Source: Anisakis pegreffii (lineage: Eukaryota; Nematoda; Chromadorea; Rhabditida; Anisakidae). Taken from it: 64,000 nucleotides of DNA. The stretch lies in the NCBI GenBank assembly GCA_035041965.1, contig JAPYMA010000057.1:124001-188000 (forward strand), read 5' to 3'. Shown one piece after another: positions 1-10,939 of the stretch. Made by a program: the position numbers and the translations under genes. How positions within the stretch are numbered: position 1 is the stretch's first letter; each line of letters opens with the position of its first letter. The notes beneath the pieces were generated by a model. It was not told the DNA's origin, did not search any database, and saw only the letters and a list, made by a program, of their open reading frames with translations.

Positions 1-156
1 TTAGAACACTTCTGCGAAAGTGTCTGCTTAAAATGGCACAATGAAGGCATCTTTTTGAATGTGTCTCGAGAGGATGCGAGATGTTGTTCTAAAAGAATTA
101 TTAGTGTTGGAGTGACGTTGCTATCACGCCCACGAAAGCGCTACTTCAATCCAATT
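1..156 (+). CDS. Exon of unidentified gene, 5' limit unclear
   Basis: The frame is open from base 1 to a donor ATT|GTAAGA at 156/157 and ends in phase 0 with the basic stretch SRPRKRYFNPI. A possible acceptor (ATTATTAG) ends at 104, so the exon may really be 105-156. The piece before 105 is Cys-rich and less convincing as coding sequence. Confidence 0.35.
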
Positions 157-3100
157 GTAAGATTGTTCATTGCATCAATCCATCGGCCATTTCAGGTTCA
201 CTTCTTGCATGCATTCTCCATCACAACCATTCAGTATCGTTTCCGTCGAATTTAATGCTCATCTCTTTTGTATCGAAAATATATCGGAGGTATTCATGAC
301 GCCTTTTGATGACACATTTTCAGAGTGTGCTGATCGGATTTCCTGGATTGCTTCGAATGCTAGAAGTCGTCCATGCAATGTTGCTGTTTTTTATTTTTGG
401 TGAAAATTCTATCACATTGTTTATGTAGCGTTGTGTGGTTGGTTATCTATGCGGATTGTTTGGAGTGAGAATTAGAAAAAAATTGGTTTTTCGATGAGCA
501 AAAAACGCACTGCGGAGTTTGCAGAGTAATTCTCGTATTTCATTAATGAACGTCTTTATCGGTTTCATTTACCGAAATCTTCTAAACGGACGTTTTATAC
601 GTGAGATGTTTGCTTACTTCACAATTGGTTTTTTTTTGTTGCCCTAAGTCAGCGTTCACTATCAGTGACTGTATGAAAATCCATCTTCGTCCGCTTTCAA
701 TTGATTTTTTTGCCTTGATTGAATGAATACAAAGTGTTGACATTCCGAGAAAATTAATGAAAAACGACACTGCAACAGTAAAATGTTATTACTGAGATCT
801 CACTGAGACCGATCGATCCCGTTGTCTCCCTCTGTGATGTGTTTATTCCCTGAGGAAGATCACTCCCTAGAAATCAGCTCACAAAAAACTACCTCTCATT
901 TTTCTTGCCTCACATCTGGTTCATACGTTCCATGCTTCTTTTCCTATTGAATTAGTCTTATTGTTAATGGCTGCCTTAAGTTATTCGAAGCATCGTTTCA
1001 GTATAGTTACGAACTTTTTCCCACTATTCTAGTAATAGTTCCTGTTACTTTTGCGTACTGCTCGAATTGATCTGTTCTGATGCAGTATGTTTAGCCTATT
1101 TTCTTGAGATTATTTCTATCAGCTGCTGAACACATTGCCATGCTGAACGTTATTTTCATGTCTACAAAAAATTCCATCCCACGACAGTGCTTTGCTTGAG
1201 CCGTCATGGTCGGTCCGCTAGGTTTCGTGAATCACGCGACCATCACCGATTTAGTTCTGAGAATGTTCGCTCCTACTAAGCGAACATTCATTGTATTGAC
1301 ATTCGGAGAATTGTCATGTGCACGTTCTCATTTCTGAGGACTGTGAATGTTAGTATAGGTCGTGAAATACATACTAAGAACCTGCAACTGTATTGAACGG
1401 TTCTCTAACTTTAACGATCGTTGGTATCTTCTCGTTGAATCTTTGTGTGTCGCGAGTGCAGGTTTCGTTGTTTTTTTGTGAACTCATTATTCGTCTCATT
1501 TCATCATTGTGTTAGAGAGACTGTTTAGAATTAGGATTTGTTAGCATCGGCTTCATGATGAGAAGCATTCTTGTTTGATTCGTGGAGGCTCGCGTGTATG
1601 TTATCATGTCGTGTGAGGAATTATGCAATATTTCGGAAATGGCGATATTCTTCAGATGATTTATCGGAAGTGTTTTGTATTTGCAGCATAATGACGGGAT
1701 TTGACGGTGACGTATTGCACATGTTAATTGGATTGCATTTGTGTGGTCAGCTTAATTAGTTGATTGACGAGTTACGGGCGGTGCTTGCATGATCTGAAGG
1801 TGTAATCAAGGAGGAATGACTGGCTGATTGACAACTTGCATCATGCAGCAGTTCGTAAGATCAGCGTCGTCGTTGTTCACTTCGCAGGCACTGCCCTACA
1901 TTCAAATCAGTGATAACAGCCCCACTTTAGCCGTCGATGAGAATGCGCCGAGTGATGACATCGATTCACATCGTGCAGTGCCGTCCCCTGGTCGGCAATC
2001 TGATTCCCTTCTTTCACAAGACCAGCAACACTCTGATGCTGTGCCGAGAAGGCAGCGACGGTACATTTTCGTGCATTCATTCTGATGAATATTCGTTGCA
2101 TGGCGATCAAACTTCATCAAACAATCGTGCAAATTGCTTTTACACTTAAAATATTCAACGAGTTGTGTTTCTGAGTCTTTCTGAGTCTTATTTCTGAGTC
2201 GTTTCTGAGGTAACGACTTTCTCATGTGATATCATCTCTACGTTCTTTTTTATGCTTCACATACACATTGCTTTCTTAAAAATGCGTCTTCTGATGACAT
2301 TTACATTCAGTAGGTGAAATGTAGCTAATGAACAGTCGGTAATTCACGATTTTAAACGCAACGAAAAAATTTTTTTCAATGAAAATATGTAAATTTTTTC
2401 TGCTCAATTTGCAGATAAGATCTGGGTAATCAGTCTTTAGCACCAGTTTGTCAGAGAAGAGCAGAAAAACTCTTGATTTTCGTTTCTGAATGTTTTAATA
2501 ATTTCTCATTTGTGAATCCTCGTTGTTTGTTGACAATCCTATTTTCATTGTAATAATCATTGGTCTGAGTCACTGGGATGATTTAAAGGGTGGCAATTAT
2601 TGTGTTGCTCTTATTCCATGTTTTATTCCGTGATGCATCTTAACAGTTTGTATGCATTTTTTTAACGAATATCACATAAGATAGGTTTATTTCCGAGTTT
2701 TCAAGTAACACTGCTCATTTCCACTTCATCTATCACTAAGGAAGTTTTTTCGTTGCCACACGCCTTATGATATAGAATGCGTCAATGCTGAGGTGTTCAA
2801 TAAATTGCGTTCGTTTATCGCTACTTCCTATCAAATAAGCATAGAATGGAATTGTTCGCAGCATCAAAACAATCTCACACCTCCGTTTGATGGTCACACA
2901 GACGAATTCAATTAGAAGTTCCAATTACCTTCGTTCATTCGAAATCCATGCTAGAAATAGGAAATTTTCGTGGTCGAGTTTCTTAGGGAAAATTCTCGAG
3001 CCATCGAAATAGCCTTATGGCTTCGTGCTGGAAAATCAATGATTCAGTAAGTCATTTGACCGCATGCAGTAGCACATACTCGTAACAATTACTTTGATCT

Positions 3101-5569
3101 GACTGCAGTTGTCGATGCAGGTTTCACGTTAGTTTACTAATCCTCTAAAGAGCTATTTCAGGGCAATTTACAAACTTTTATCGTTCTTTGAATTATTGCA
3201 GAAGATATATTTTATTCAAAATTTCCGAGAAGATTCGCACAACCAATAGAAATAGTCACGCTCACGTCTGATTCATTCGAGAGAACCATCATATTCAAAA
3301 AATCCCGTTTTTTAACATATATACAGGCTGAATAGAATTTCATATGTGCTGTAACGTTTGAGAATGCATAAATAGCCGTCTTTCTAAACGAGTTACAATT
3401 GCTCATTCATTAGATAATGCTATTAAGGGACAATACTAATACCTCGGCAATTCAAATGCTAAAACGTTTTCAGCAATGAATTCGAATTGCAAAATTTTAT
3501 TGCAGGGTTGTTGATATGAGCGATCACAAAACTTGTGCCTTGCTGATGACGAAGATCAAAGAAGCGAATCGCATTCAATCGCCACAGTAAGCATTTTCAA
3601 CGACCACTTCATTTATGTGCTCCCAAAATGGCATTCATACGATCAGTACATGCTATTCCTCCTTCATGAACGTCTCATAATTGAACACTCACCTGAAGTT
3701 ACCCAAAAACCTTCATCGGAACTACCAAACCTCTTACAATGTACTTTTTTTGCTTGAAAAAAGTCCATATGATGTTTGAGTTTTATTCAAATTCTAAGCA
3801 GTTTTTCAGTAATCCGGTGAAGTAAGTTTATTTTTGAATTGTTCCTGCAGCAATCGTTTAATCCATTCCCTAGTCCATTCATCTCATCGTCAGTTGTGAC
3901 AGTTATTTGATTTTACTTCAGCTGCGGTGAGTTCTAGTGTACCGGTCTGAAGGTTTACAAACTGGAGTACCATTGAATTTTTTTCTTTACTATCGCACTG
4001 TCTGCTTCGAGTGATGCTTACCTCGGAAGTGTTTACTGACTATCGAACTCTCATAGGAATTTCATTCAAGACTATCTTGCTTATCGTAAGACTATTGTTG
4101 CACTGATATGCACGAAACTTCTGAGCTAATGGAGCGACGTCCAGTTGGCTGATAGACAGGTTTAAATGCATCTCACGCAACGACATGTCTGTATCGTTTT
4201 CAGTCTTAATCGTTCTTGCAGCACAACAAAATTCCTCATCCTGCTTATGTTCCAAAAAGAGTTTGGGGCCCTTGTAACCGAGTCTGCAACCCCTATTAAT
4301 CTATAATAATCTTATTCTTCAAGCAACGAACGGTGACGTCCGTATCTCATTCTGTTCGTAAATCATCATCTTTCAGTCCATCACCATCATGTGACATTAT
4401 TCATGTGGGACTGATATTCCTAGACGCAAATGATTTATATTCCCAGATGGGAATGATATTCCCAGACCAGAATGTTATTCCCAGATTTTTGGAAGCAATT
4501 CTTCTCTGCGCTGTAAATCATCAAACTATCTTGTGATCTTGCCACCAAAAATATCGTCACTTGCTGGTCGCTCTTCTTATGAAGTCGTGTGGAAAATTTT
4601 CATTTCTTTCAACTTCATTGTGCATTGCAATTTAATCAGTGTATTTTCAAACACCGACTGATTCAGTTCAAACACTGCCAGTATGAACATGTCATTTTCT
4701 CTCTGCCTAAGCTATATCCAGAAATTGCGAATGTACGTCCACAATTTTCTTGTGCGCGGTAAATATCGTTTGAACTATCTGCACTGTTTCATTGACATTC
4801 ATCATGATGGAAATGAAACGTTTTGAATGAAGAAAATCTGTGTGGAATGTTGATCTGTGAAGTTAATCGGAAATAACGTTCAATTTTACATTGTCCTTTC
4901 TTCGGTCATTTTCATTGCGTTCATCCTTCCGATCGAATAACTGCTATTTCTTCATATTCTATGATATTTTGATTCAAAAACAGTTGAGTTCACCTATGCA
5001 TGAAGTGTAATTCAACAAACTGACGAGTGCATTAAAATGAGGGTTGTTTTGATATGCGGAAGATAATCTGCAATGTGCATGCATCCAGCATTTATGTTTG
5101 CTCCCTGTGTAAGATCCTTACCGCGCATGTTCTGTCAGAAATATATCTTCGTCTCTGGTCTAGCATTAAGAATATGCGTTATTTATGTGTCATCGTTTAT
5201 AGATTTGTGTTGAAAAGTTCAGTTGCGATCTTTTACAACGAGAACTGTTTTACGAGGTTTTTGCAATTACATTCGATTTTGCTGGAATAGCTGAGAAATG
5301 GATTGATTTGATAGATTCGATATGAATTTTGTAAACGAAACAAGTTGTGGTGGACAGCTGCGCAGCACATTCGTAAGCAGTACATTACTGTCATCGTAAA
5401 GGAGGATCAGGAAGATTCTCAGATGTCTCAGGCAAGACAGCGGTCTGGAATTTATCGGATCAAGCCGCATATGCTTTGTCACCAACCAGAAATGGAGAAA
5501 GTGGTCGGATCTGATAGAGTGCAGCTGTCTAATAACTTGATTGTGACCGAGGCATATGAATTCGACTGA
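1..5569 (+). CDS. Unidentified gene, 3' end (exons 1-156, 1888-2060, 3506-3586, 5315-5372, 5423-5569)
   Basis: I do not recognise the product. Five short open blocks on the + strand sit between good nematode splice signals, and each junction keeps frame: phases 0, 2, 2, 0 and then a TGA at 5567-5569. The joined tail is about 200 residues. It starts basic (SRPRKRYFNPI), continues through a polar acidic Ser/Gln-rich stretch (ISDNSPTLAVDENAPSDD), then a mixed helical block (CALLMTKIKEAN), and ends LIVTEAYEFD. No domain, membrane segment or signal peptide is visible, so it reads like a cytoplasmic tail. The last intron, 5373-5422, is only 50 bp, normal for nematodes. The gene must begin upstream of the window. 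What is seen: phase-compatible exons and one stop. What is inferred: that they form one transcript. Confidence 0.5.
1261..1289. repeat. Perfect 11-bp hairpin in an intron
   Basis: GAATGTTCGCT at 1261-1271 is mirrored by AGCGAACATTC at 1279-1289 around a 7-base loop. A shorter ATGGTCG/CGACCAT pair lies just upstream. It sits in the intron 157-1887. No tRNA or other known RNA fold was recognised. Confidence 0.5.
1888..2060 (+). CDS. Exon of unidentified gene, acidic/polar block
   Basis: The acceptor is CACTTCGCAG|GCA and the donor CGACG|GTACAT. The frame starts at phase 0 and leaves two bases (CG). The residues are polar and acidic (SDNSPTLAVDENAPSDDID) followed by Ser/Gln-rich sequence and a basic end (PRRQRR). 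An antisense open frame over the same bases has no splice support and is a shadow. Confidence 0.5.
2166..2210. repeat. Short tandem array, TTTCTGAGTC unit
   Basis: Four near-copies of TTTCTGAGTC lie side by side with small spacer changes. It is simple-sequence DNA in the intron 2061-3505. Confidence 0.6.
3506..3586 (+). CDS. Exon of unidentified gene
   Basis: The acceptor TTTTATTGCAG is strong and the donor is CCACA|GTAAGC. Only one of the three frames stays open. It is exactly the frame needed to continue from the previous exon (CG+G) and reads VVDMSDHKTCALLMTKIKEA. It leaves CA in phase 2. If read alone, the ATG at 3516 could be an alternative start. Confidence 0.5.
4412..4487. repeat. Degenerate tandem array, ATATTCCCAGA unit
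   Basis: Four imperfect copies of a unit of about 20 bp carry the core (T)ATTCC(C/T)AGA and mostly end in AAT(G). They lie in the intron 3587-5314. The short open frame across them is a by-product of the repeat period. Confidence 0.6.
5315..5372 (+). CDS. Exon of unidentified gene
   Basis: The acceptor is TTTGATAG and the donor ACATTC|GTAAGC. It accepts the two bases CA of the previous exon and reads FDMNFVNETSCGGQLRSTF, ending in phase 0. The following intron is 50 bp. Confidence 0.5.
5423..5569 (+). CDS. Terminal exon of unidentified gene
   Basis: The acceptor GATTCTCAG is followed in phase 0 by an open frame that starts MSQARQRSGIYRIKPHML and ends in EAYEFD and TGA at 5567-5569. All three forward frames are open for part of this exon. 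The choice of frame therefore rests on the phase carried over from the upstream exons. Confidence 0.45.
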   Translation: MSQARQRSGIYRIKPHMLCHQPEMEKVVGSDRVQLSNNLIVTEAYEFD

Positions 5570-8500
5570 AACACACAATTGCATCATGCTTTGTTGATCG
5601 ATTGCTACTTATAAGACTGATTTATTCATAATGGTTATTAGTCTCATGAGATGAAAGTGAAGATGATTCTGCAGATGTTCTGACAGGATGATTGATAAAG
5701 AAGTGCTTCGATCGGGTTATTTGTCGTTAGGCGACATCATTACATCAAATATTGATTTACTCTTTTTTAACAGGTCTCTTTGTAAGCCGTAAAATTTGAC
5801 AAAGCTGTCCAAGTAGACATAACGATGTACTTGATCTAATGTAACATTGTTCAGTTGCCTTTGCATTTGAACGAGTTTATTCCGAGAAGGGAAATTACAC
5901 TGATATTGTTGATTTTTGTGGATGAATTCTCGTCCTTTTATTCGATTATGTTAATGTACCACTGCAAGCATAAATGAACAAATACGTATTTTTATTTTTA
6001 TGCCATGAGTACATTTGTATCAAATGTTTGCTGTCAAATAAATTTCAAAAATTACGTTGTAACGTCTTCGAATTTAATGATATTATCTATTGTGTCAGCG
6101 ATACATCCCGTTTAGTCATTGCTGTTTTCCGTTTGCTCTCAGCTTTCCTCTCGTTTCATCTTTTCTTGAGTTTGTTCAGCGTGAAATATTTCTCGAAATG
6201 AATAAGTATCCAGTAATGTACATAATAATATCATGTGTTGCATGCACGTATCACAGACTATAAATGCATTAAGGCTTATGGTAAATAGGTGTTGTTTTCA
6301 TGGGCAAAAGAGATTATCTCCATCATTGTTTCATGCCAAACGCACACAATACCATCCATCTTGCTCGGTTTTTCACATCGTTTCATTCACATCGTGTCGG
6401 TATTATTATTATTATAACACTTGTTTATTACGTTGAGTGATTATTAAGCATGTTCACTTAGCTATTTCACGCTTGATCTGCTGCAGCAGCAGCGATGGAT
6501 TATTAGAATTGACTAGCAATAAACTGAATGGTGCTAAGAGCTGTTACAGTAGCGCGAACGTCATCAAGTGAGCAACGTAATAGCATGCAATATGATTTTG
6601 ACCATGTCTAATTACCACCAGATATAATGAGACTTTCATCAAGACAGTTAATCTTCAGTGATAGTCAGCAGAAAAGTTTTAGCTGTGTATTCAGATGACG
6701 TCAACAATGTGCGTTTTGTCGTAATCATATTTAGTCGAGAAATGAGCTGATTGCCATTGCGTTGTGCATGAAACCATGACTAAGACGGTTTTTGTTTTGA
6801 TGCTGAGATGTATATACATGTTTTCAATTCTACTTTGTGCTCTTAATTACATTATCTCAAAAATGCTCACCACATCACAGGATCTACTTAATTCCATTGA
6901 TTATCTTACGTAATGAAATTTTGTGAAATCGAGCGACAACACTTCATCATCACCTGTTGTGCGCAACGAAAGATAACAACGTATCATTCAATGAATCAAT
7001 CGCCTGAGGTGAGCTTATGGGATTCGAAACGCCGTCCACTGCCGAGTGACGTTTGATTGAATTTCATCGCAGTTTTCGCATCGGCACCATCAACACATAT
7101 TTTGCTAACTTCTCTGGTTCTCGCTAATAAGAGATTCAGGAGAGTTGCATCGATTCTGTAAATAAATGAAAAAAAAGAAGAGAAACAAGCTTGAATTTCT
7201 GAATGGGTAATTTGCGAATGTCGCATGTTAATCCACGAAAATCCCGTTTGCGTAATCCATCTCAAGGATAGATAATCCGTATAAAAGTTAATCCATATAT
7301 ATCAAAGAATGTAATTTGGCACATTCTTCCGCATAATCGATATGCTGCTTCTAATTTAACGCAATTTTTGAATTATCAAATGCCATCATCTTCAAAGAAT
7401 TCTCGCAACTTTAACGCTTGACTTCATTCTTTAAAGAAGCTTTTTATCTCCTCCCATCTTTGCCATTAATCTCCATATCTTCATGTTATCATCATCATCC
7501 CATTACGTTCACAAACATCAGCACACTCATGAAAGCTTGCCACTCCACACTGCTTTTCGACCGTCGTTCGCTGATGTCGCGAAACCGCATTTCTGTTCTT
7601 CTCGCACAATGTCTCTTTGATTAAGCTTCGTGATTTTAAATTTTAAGCAACACTTCAAGCGATTTAGGTATTTTCTTCGCCCAGCTGGCAGTTTGCTACA
7701 ATATTGGTTTGATATTCAACTGTAACGGGCAACTAACATGAATTGGCTGGCAATTATCGCTGTGGTGAATATCACGGATTTAAGAACTCTCTCGATATAA
7801 TTCGATGCCTATCAGTTTAAATTTAGAATTGGTAACCATCCGTCTTGAAAATCATAAATTCCTGGAAGGTGTTTGTGCAGCAAATGTCATTACCACAAGA
7901 AAATCGTCAATTCGTTCAAAATTTAAAGAAACAAATAAATCGTTCCAACCGTTCGAAATACTACCCAAACAGAAAACTGGTCTTACTGAATTCGAATGAA
8001 GTTCTAAAATGAAGGTAAACAAAACTTCTCCACTAGCAAGCATAGCCGTGATTGAGCACAAAAGAACACTGTCTATGCCGAATAGATAGAACAGCTCATT
8101 TTGTTGGATAATTCATCAGATTCAGATTACGCATCATGCATTGTGCAGTAAAAGAAAAGGTCACCAAACAATCTTGATCTGTTGATCGCTTTTGAGATAT
8201 TTTGGATTGATTTCCTTGCTGGTATGTCTTGATACTGTTTTTGTGCATTCAAAAAACACGGTAAACCATGTCAGGGGATGATTATGTGTGCATTTTTGGA
8301 CTGAAGTGCGACTTAAGGACGCTCATGGTGTTTATTAGGAGCTCCTTTGAAGTCAGATTAATACTTCATTAACGGATTTCAGATTTTATGTAGTAGTGAT
8401 TGAGCGATATTCTTGAAATAATGCATGTTAATCTGGATTTTTAAAGTCTCACTAATGACATCTCATTCAATATATGAATCTAAACTAGGTAGGAATAGAG

Positions 8501-9649
8501 GCAATTAACCTTCGCATTCGGTTGCCACTGGAAACTTGAGTTCAGCACTATATGGTGTGACGTAATTTTATACGTAATTATAATGGATTCACTTCATTCA
8601 ACCTAAATTGATATTACTTTTTTTTGACGGAGCTTTCATTTTCTTAATGCATGTATAATTCAGTTTTAGGAAAGTTGAGGTGTTATGTCGTTTAAATTTT
8701 GAGAAGATCGTTAATGAAGAAACGAATGATGAACATTATTCATTCAATGGAGCATTTGTAGCCGTCGCTGCGCTTCATAAGTCTTCATAGTGGATGAATG
8801 TTGGGTTCAGTTAGAGCTTCGAAAACTTGTTGTGTTTTTCGCAATTCTGATAACATTATCGAATAGTCGAATGGCGGTGAAATACTTGTCAAGTGTATCT
8901 TTGAGAAATTTAGTAGTTGAACGTTGCATCGCGAACGTTGAATAATTTGCGTTCGATGAAAATTATAACGAATAAATTTTAAAAGCTGTTTCAATGAAGA
9001 TGAATTGGCTAACTAATTCACAGGCGTTCTCTCAAAAATGATCATAATCCCACTTTCCCCAATAGATTTTTGCATCCATTCGAAGTGCACTCATTCTGGT
9101 CGTAATAATTGACTCAATTTTCACGTAATTCAGTTATGCTCACCAAGTTAGTGAACATTTTTCTACGCTTTCTTCTACGCCCAATTACTTTGCTTTCCTG
9201 GTAATATTGCTGGTATTGGACTTACTGTACGCTGAGCTGTGTTCTCTGGTACTTTGATGATGAAGCAGGTTTACAAAGTTAATTCCTCCACAAATATTCA
9301 TTTCCAATAGCTCCAGATGAACTGAATCGTTGACTTTGTGATCGCAATCGTGTATTTGATGCTCGGTGATCCTCAGTGTTGTTCCGCTTCCATACAAAGC
9401 ACTCTTTAAAGAGACTCTATCAGAGCGAGTCTGCTACGTCGTCACGAATATTTCTGCCACGAAAATATTTCTCCACTAATTTCTATCGTTATTAATGAAT
9501 GCTTGATGTCTCATACTAGCTTTTGAAAGCACTTCGAAGAGTTTTGTCGTTCACTTAAACAGTTAATTTTACACAGACATTCAACTCGTTTGCGTCATCC
9601 TGAAACTGCTTTCCAGTTAAAATTTTCTGAGAATTAAAGAGAAGAAATA
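5570..9649. other. Intergenic stretch, no gene recognised
   Basis: The open frames here are short, stop-rich and lack paired splice signals. A small CAG cluster near 6480 and AT-rich tracts are present. One possible 31-nt exon-like block (acceptor CATCACAG, donor CTTAC|GTAATG, near 6880-6915) has no partner and is not called. Confidence 0.5.
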
Positions 9650-9657
9650 TTGTTATG

Positions 9658-10931
9658 CAGTATTGAGCGCGCTATCGAAGAACGATAGCGCGCTATCGTT
9701 ATTCCACTATCGAAAAGAAGTCCGCTATTCCGCTATCACCCCCCGAATCGATAGCGGAGCGCTATCACTATTGCCTACTCGAAAAGCCATATTGCGCCAC
9801 AGAATGATTAAAAATTGTCATTGATGAACACGCCTTTCTGAAATGAATATGAGAAACATTATAAAAATAGAATCCACCTCTACATCTGAACCAGTTAAAA
9901 TTTTTGAAAATGACAATACATTTGTGCATATTTGCATATTTGTGCATATTCTAACTGCATATTTGTGCAGTTTTGCAGCACAGATATGTATTTAGATATT
10001 TCAATGATTGAGGGACTATACCAGTGGTTCTCATAAGAGGTGAAGTTACCTATTTTGGGTAACTGAAGATGTCAACGGGCAATGGAAAGAGTCGGGAAAC
10101 TAGTATTTCGTGCAGTTTTATGTTATGATAGAACGCCATTCTATTTCCTGAGTTTCATTAGCTCGTCCGGGCCTAACAGGGTTGTCATTTCTTTTAACAG
10201 AGTTTTCATTCTTTTTCTTATTGCTGCGTCACTCTCATAGCTTTTATCACCAAAAGTGTTCTCTTTTGCTAATTTCTCATTCATTTCACTCAACAATTAA
10301 AGTCAAATTCTCATTCTATCAAATACACTCTATAATTGATCATTTGACTGTTGAACGTTGTAGAGCAGTAATATTCGATTGCTGTACTGTTGATTCCGGC
10401 TGTCAACACTCGTATACAGGAAACAGTATATGCTACAGAATAAGAAACTGATTTGAACTGTGAAGTGAAATGAGACGAAGTGAATGAGAAAAACTCATCA
10501 AGAGAACGATATCGCATGTAATAGCTATGAGAGTGAATACAACATGTCTGAAAAGAACGAGAATTCATCGAAATTAGCTTGAAGTGAGCGCGTTGTAGAC
10601 AATAACACTTCATGCAATCATAATCGATTGCAAAAATGAGGAACACAACGGTCTATGAGAAGGCCTAACCATGTCTAACACCGTCATAGTGTTCTTGTAT
10701 CAGTAGAATGGGGGTAACGGCGGCCTGCCAGATCATCAAAAAGGATAATGGAGCACCCGAACGTGAGGATCACTGGACTATACATTCACTTACAGACGAA
10801 CTGATAGTGGAAGATAACGGAGGACATTAGCGCTGTTATCGCTATTGCTATTCCACTATCCACTCTGACTTCCGCCATCGCTATTCCGATATCCAGCTAA
10901 TAGCGGAATAGCGCGCTATTGCCCAACACTG
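9658..10931. mobile_element. hAT-type non-autonomous transposon (outer element)
   Basis: The left end CAGTATTGAGCGCGCTATC and the reverse complement of the right end CAGTGTTGGGCAATAGCGCG form imperfect terminal inverted repeats. Both are followed by dense GCTATC/GATAGC clusters (9665-9775 and 10825-10920). The flanks carry an 8-bp near duplication, TTGTTATG (9650-9657) and GTGTTATG (10932-10939), matching at 7 of 8 bases. An 8-bp duplication and CAG...CTG ends are typical of hAT elements. No transposase frame is visible, so it is non-autonomous or decayed. A second element is inserted inside it. Confidence 0.75.
10022..10775. mobile_element. hAT-type MITE nested inside the outer element
   Basis: It begins CAGTGGTTCTCATAAGAGG and ends with the inverted counterpart GAGGATCACTG. 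The flanks are a perfect 8-bp duplication GACTATAC at 10014-10021 and 10776-10783. The interior is partly self-complementary: ACTCTCATAGCT near 10231 pairs with AGCTATGAGAGT near 10526, and TTTCTCATTCA near 10272 pairs with TGAATGAGAAA near 10481. The element could therefore fold into a long imperfect hairpin. No transposase coding was seen. The perfect duplication implies a more recent insertion than the outer element. Confidence 0.85.
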
Positions 10932-10939
10932 GTGTTATG

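Noticed and set aside
1902..2225. Antisense open frame of 107 codons
   Set aside because: It is the shadow of the + strand exon 1888-2060. It has no splice sites or family match, and its Cys/Arg-rich composition comes from antisense reading.
3848..3893. Block after CCTGCAG reading SFNPFPSPFISSS
   Set aside because: Coding-like, but it needs phase 0 where the upstream exon supplies phase 2, and its donor TCA|GTTGTG is poor.
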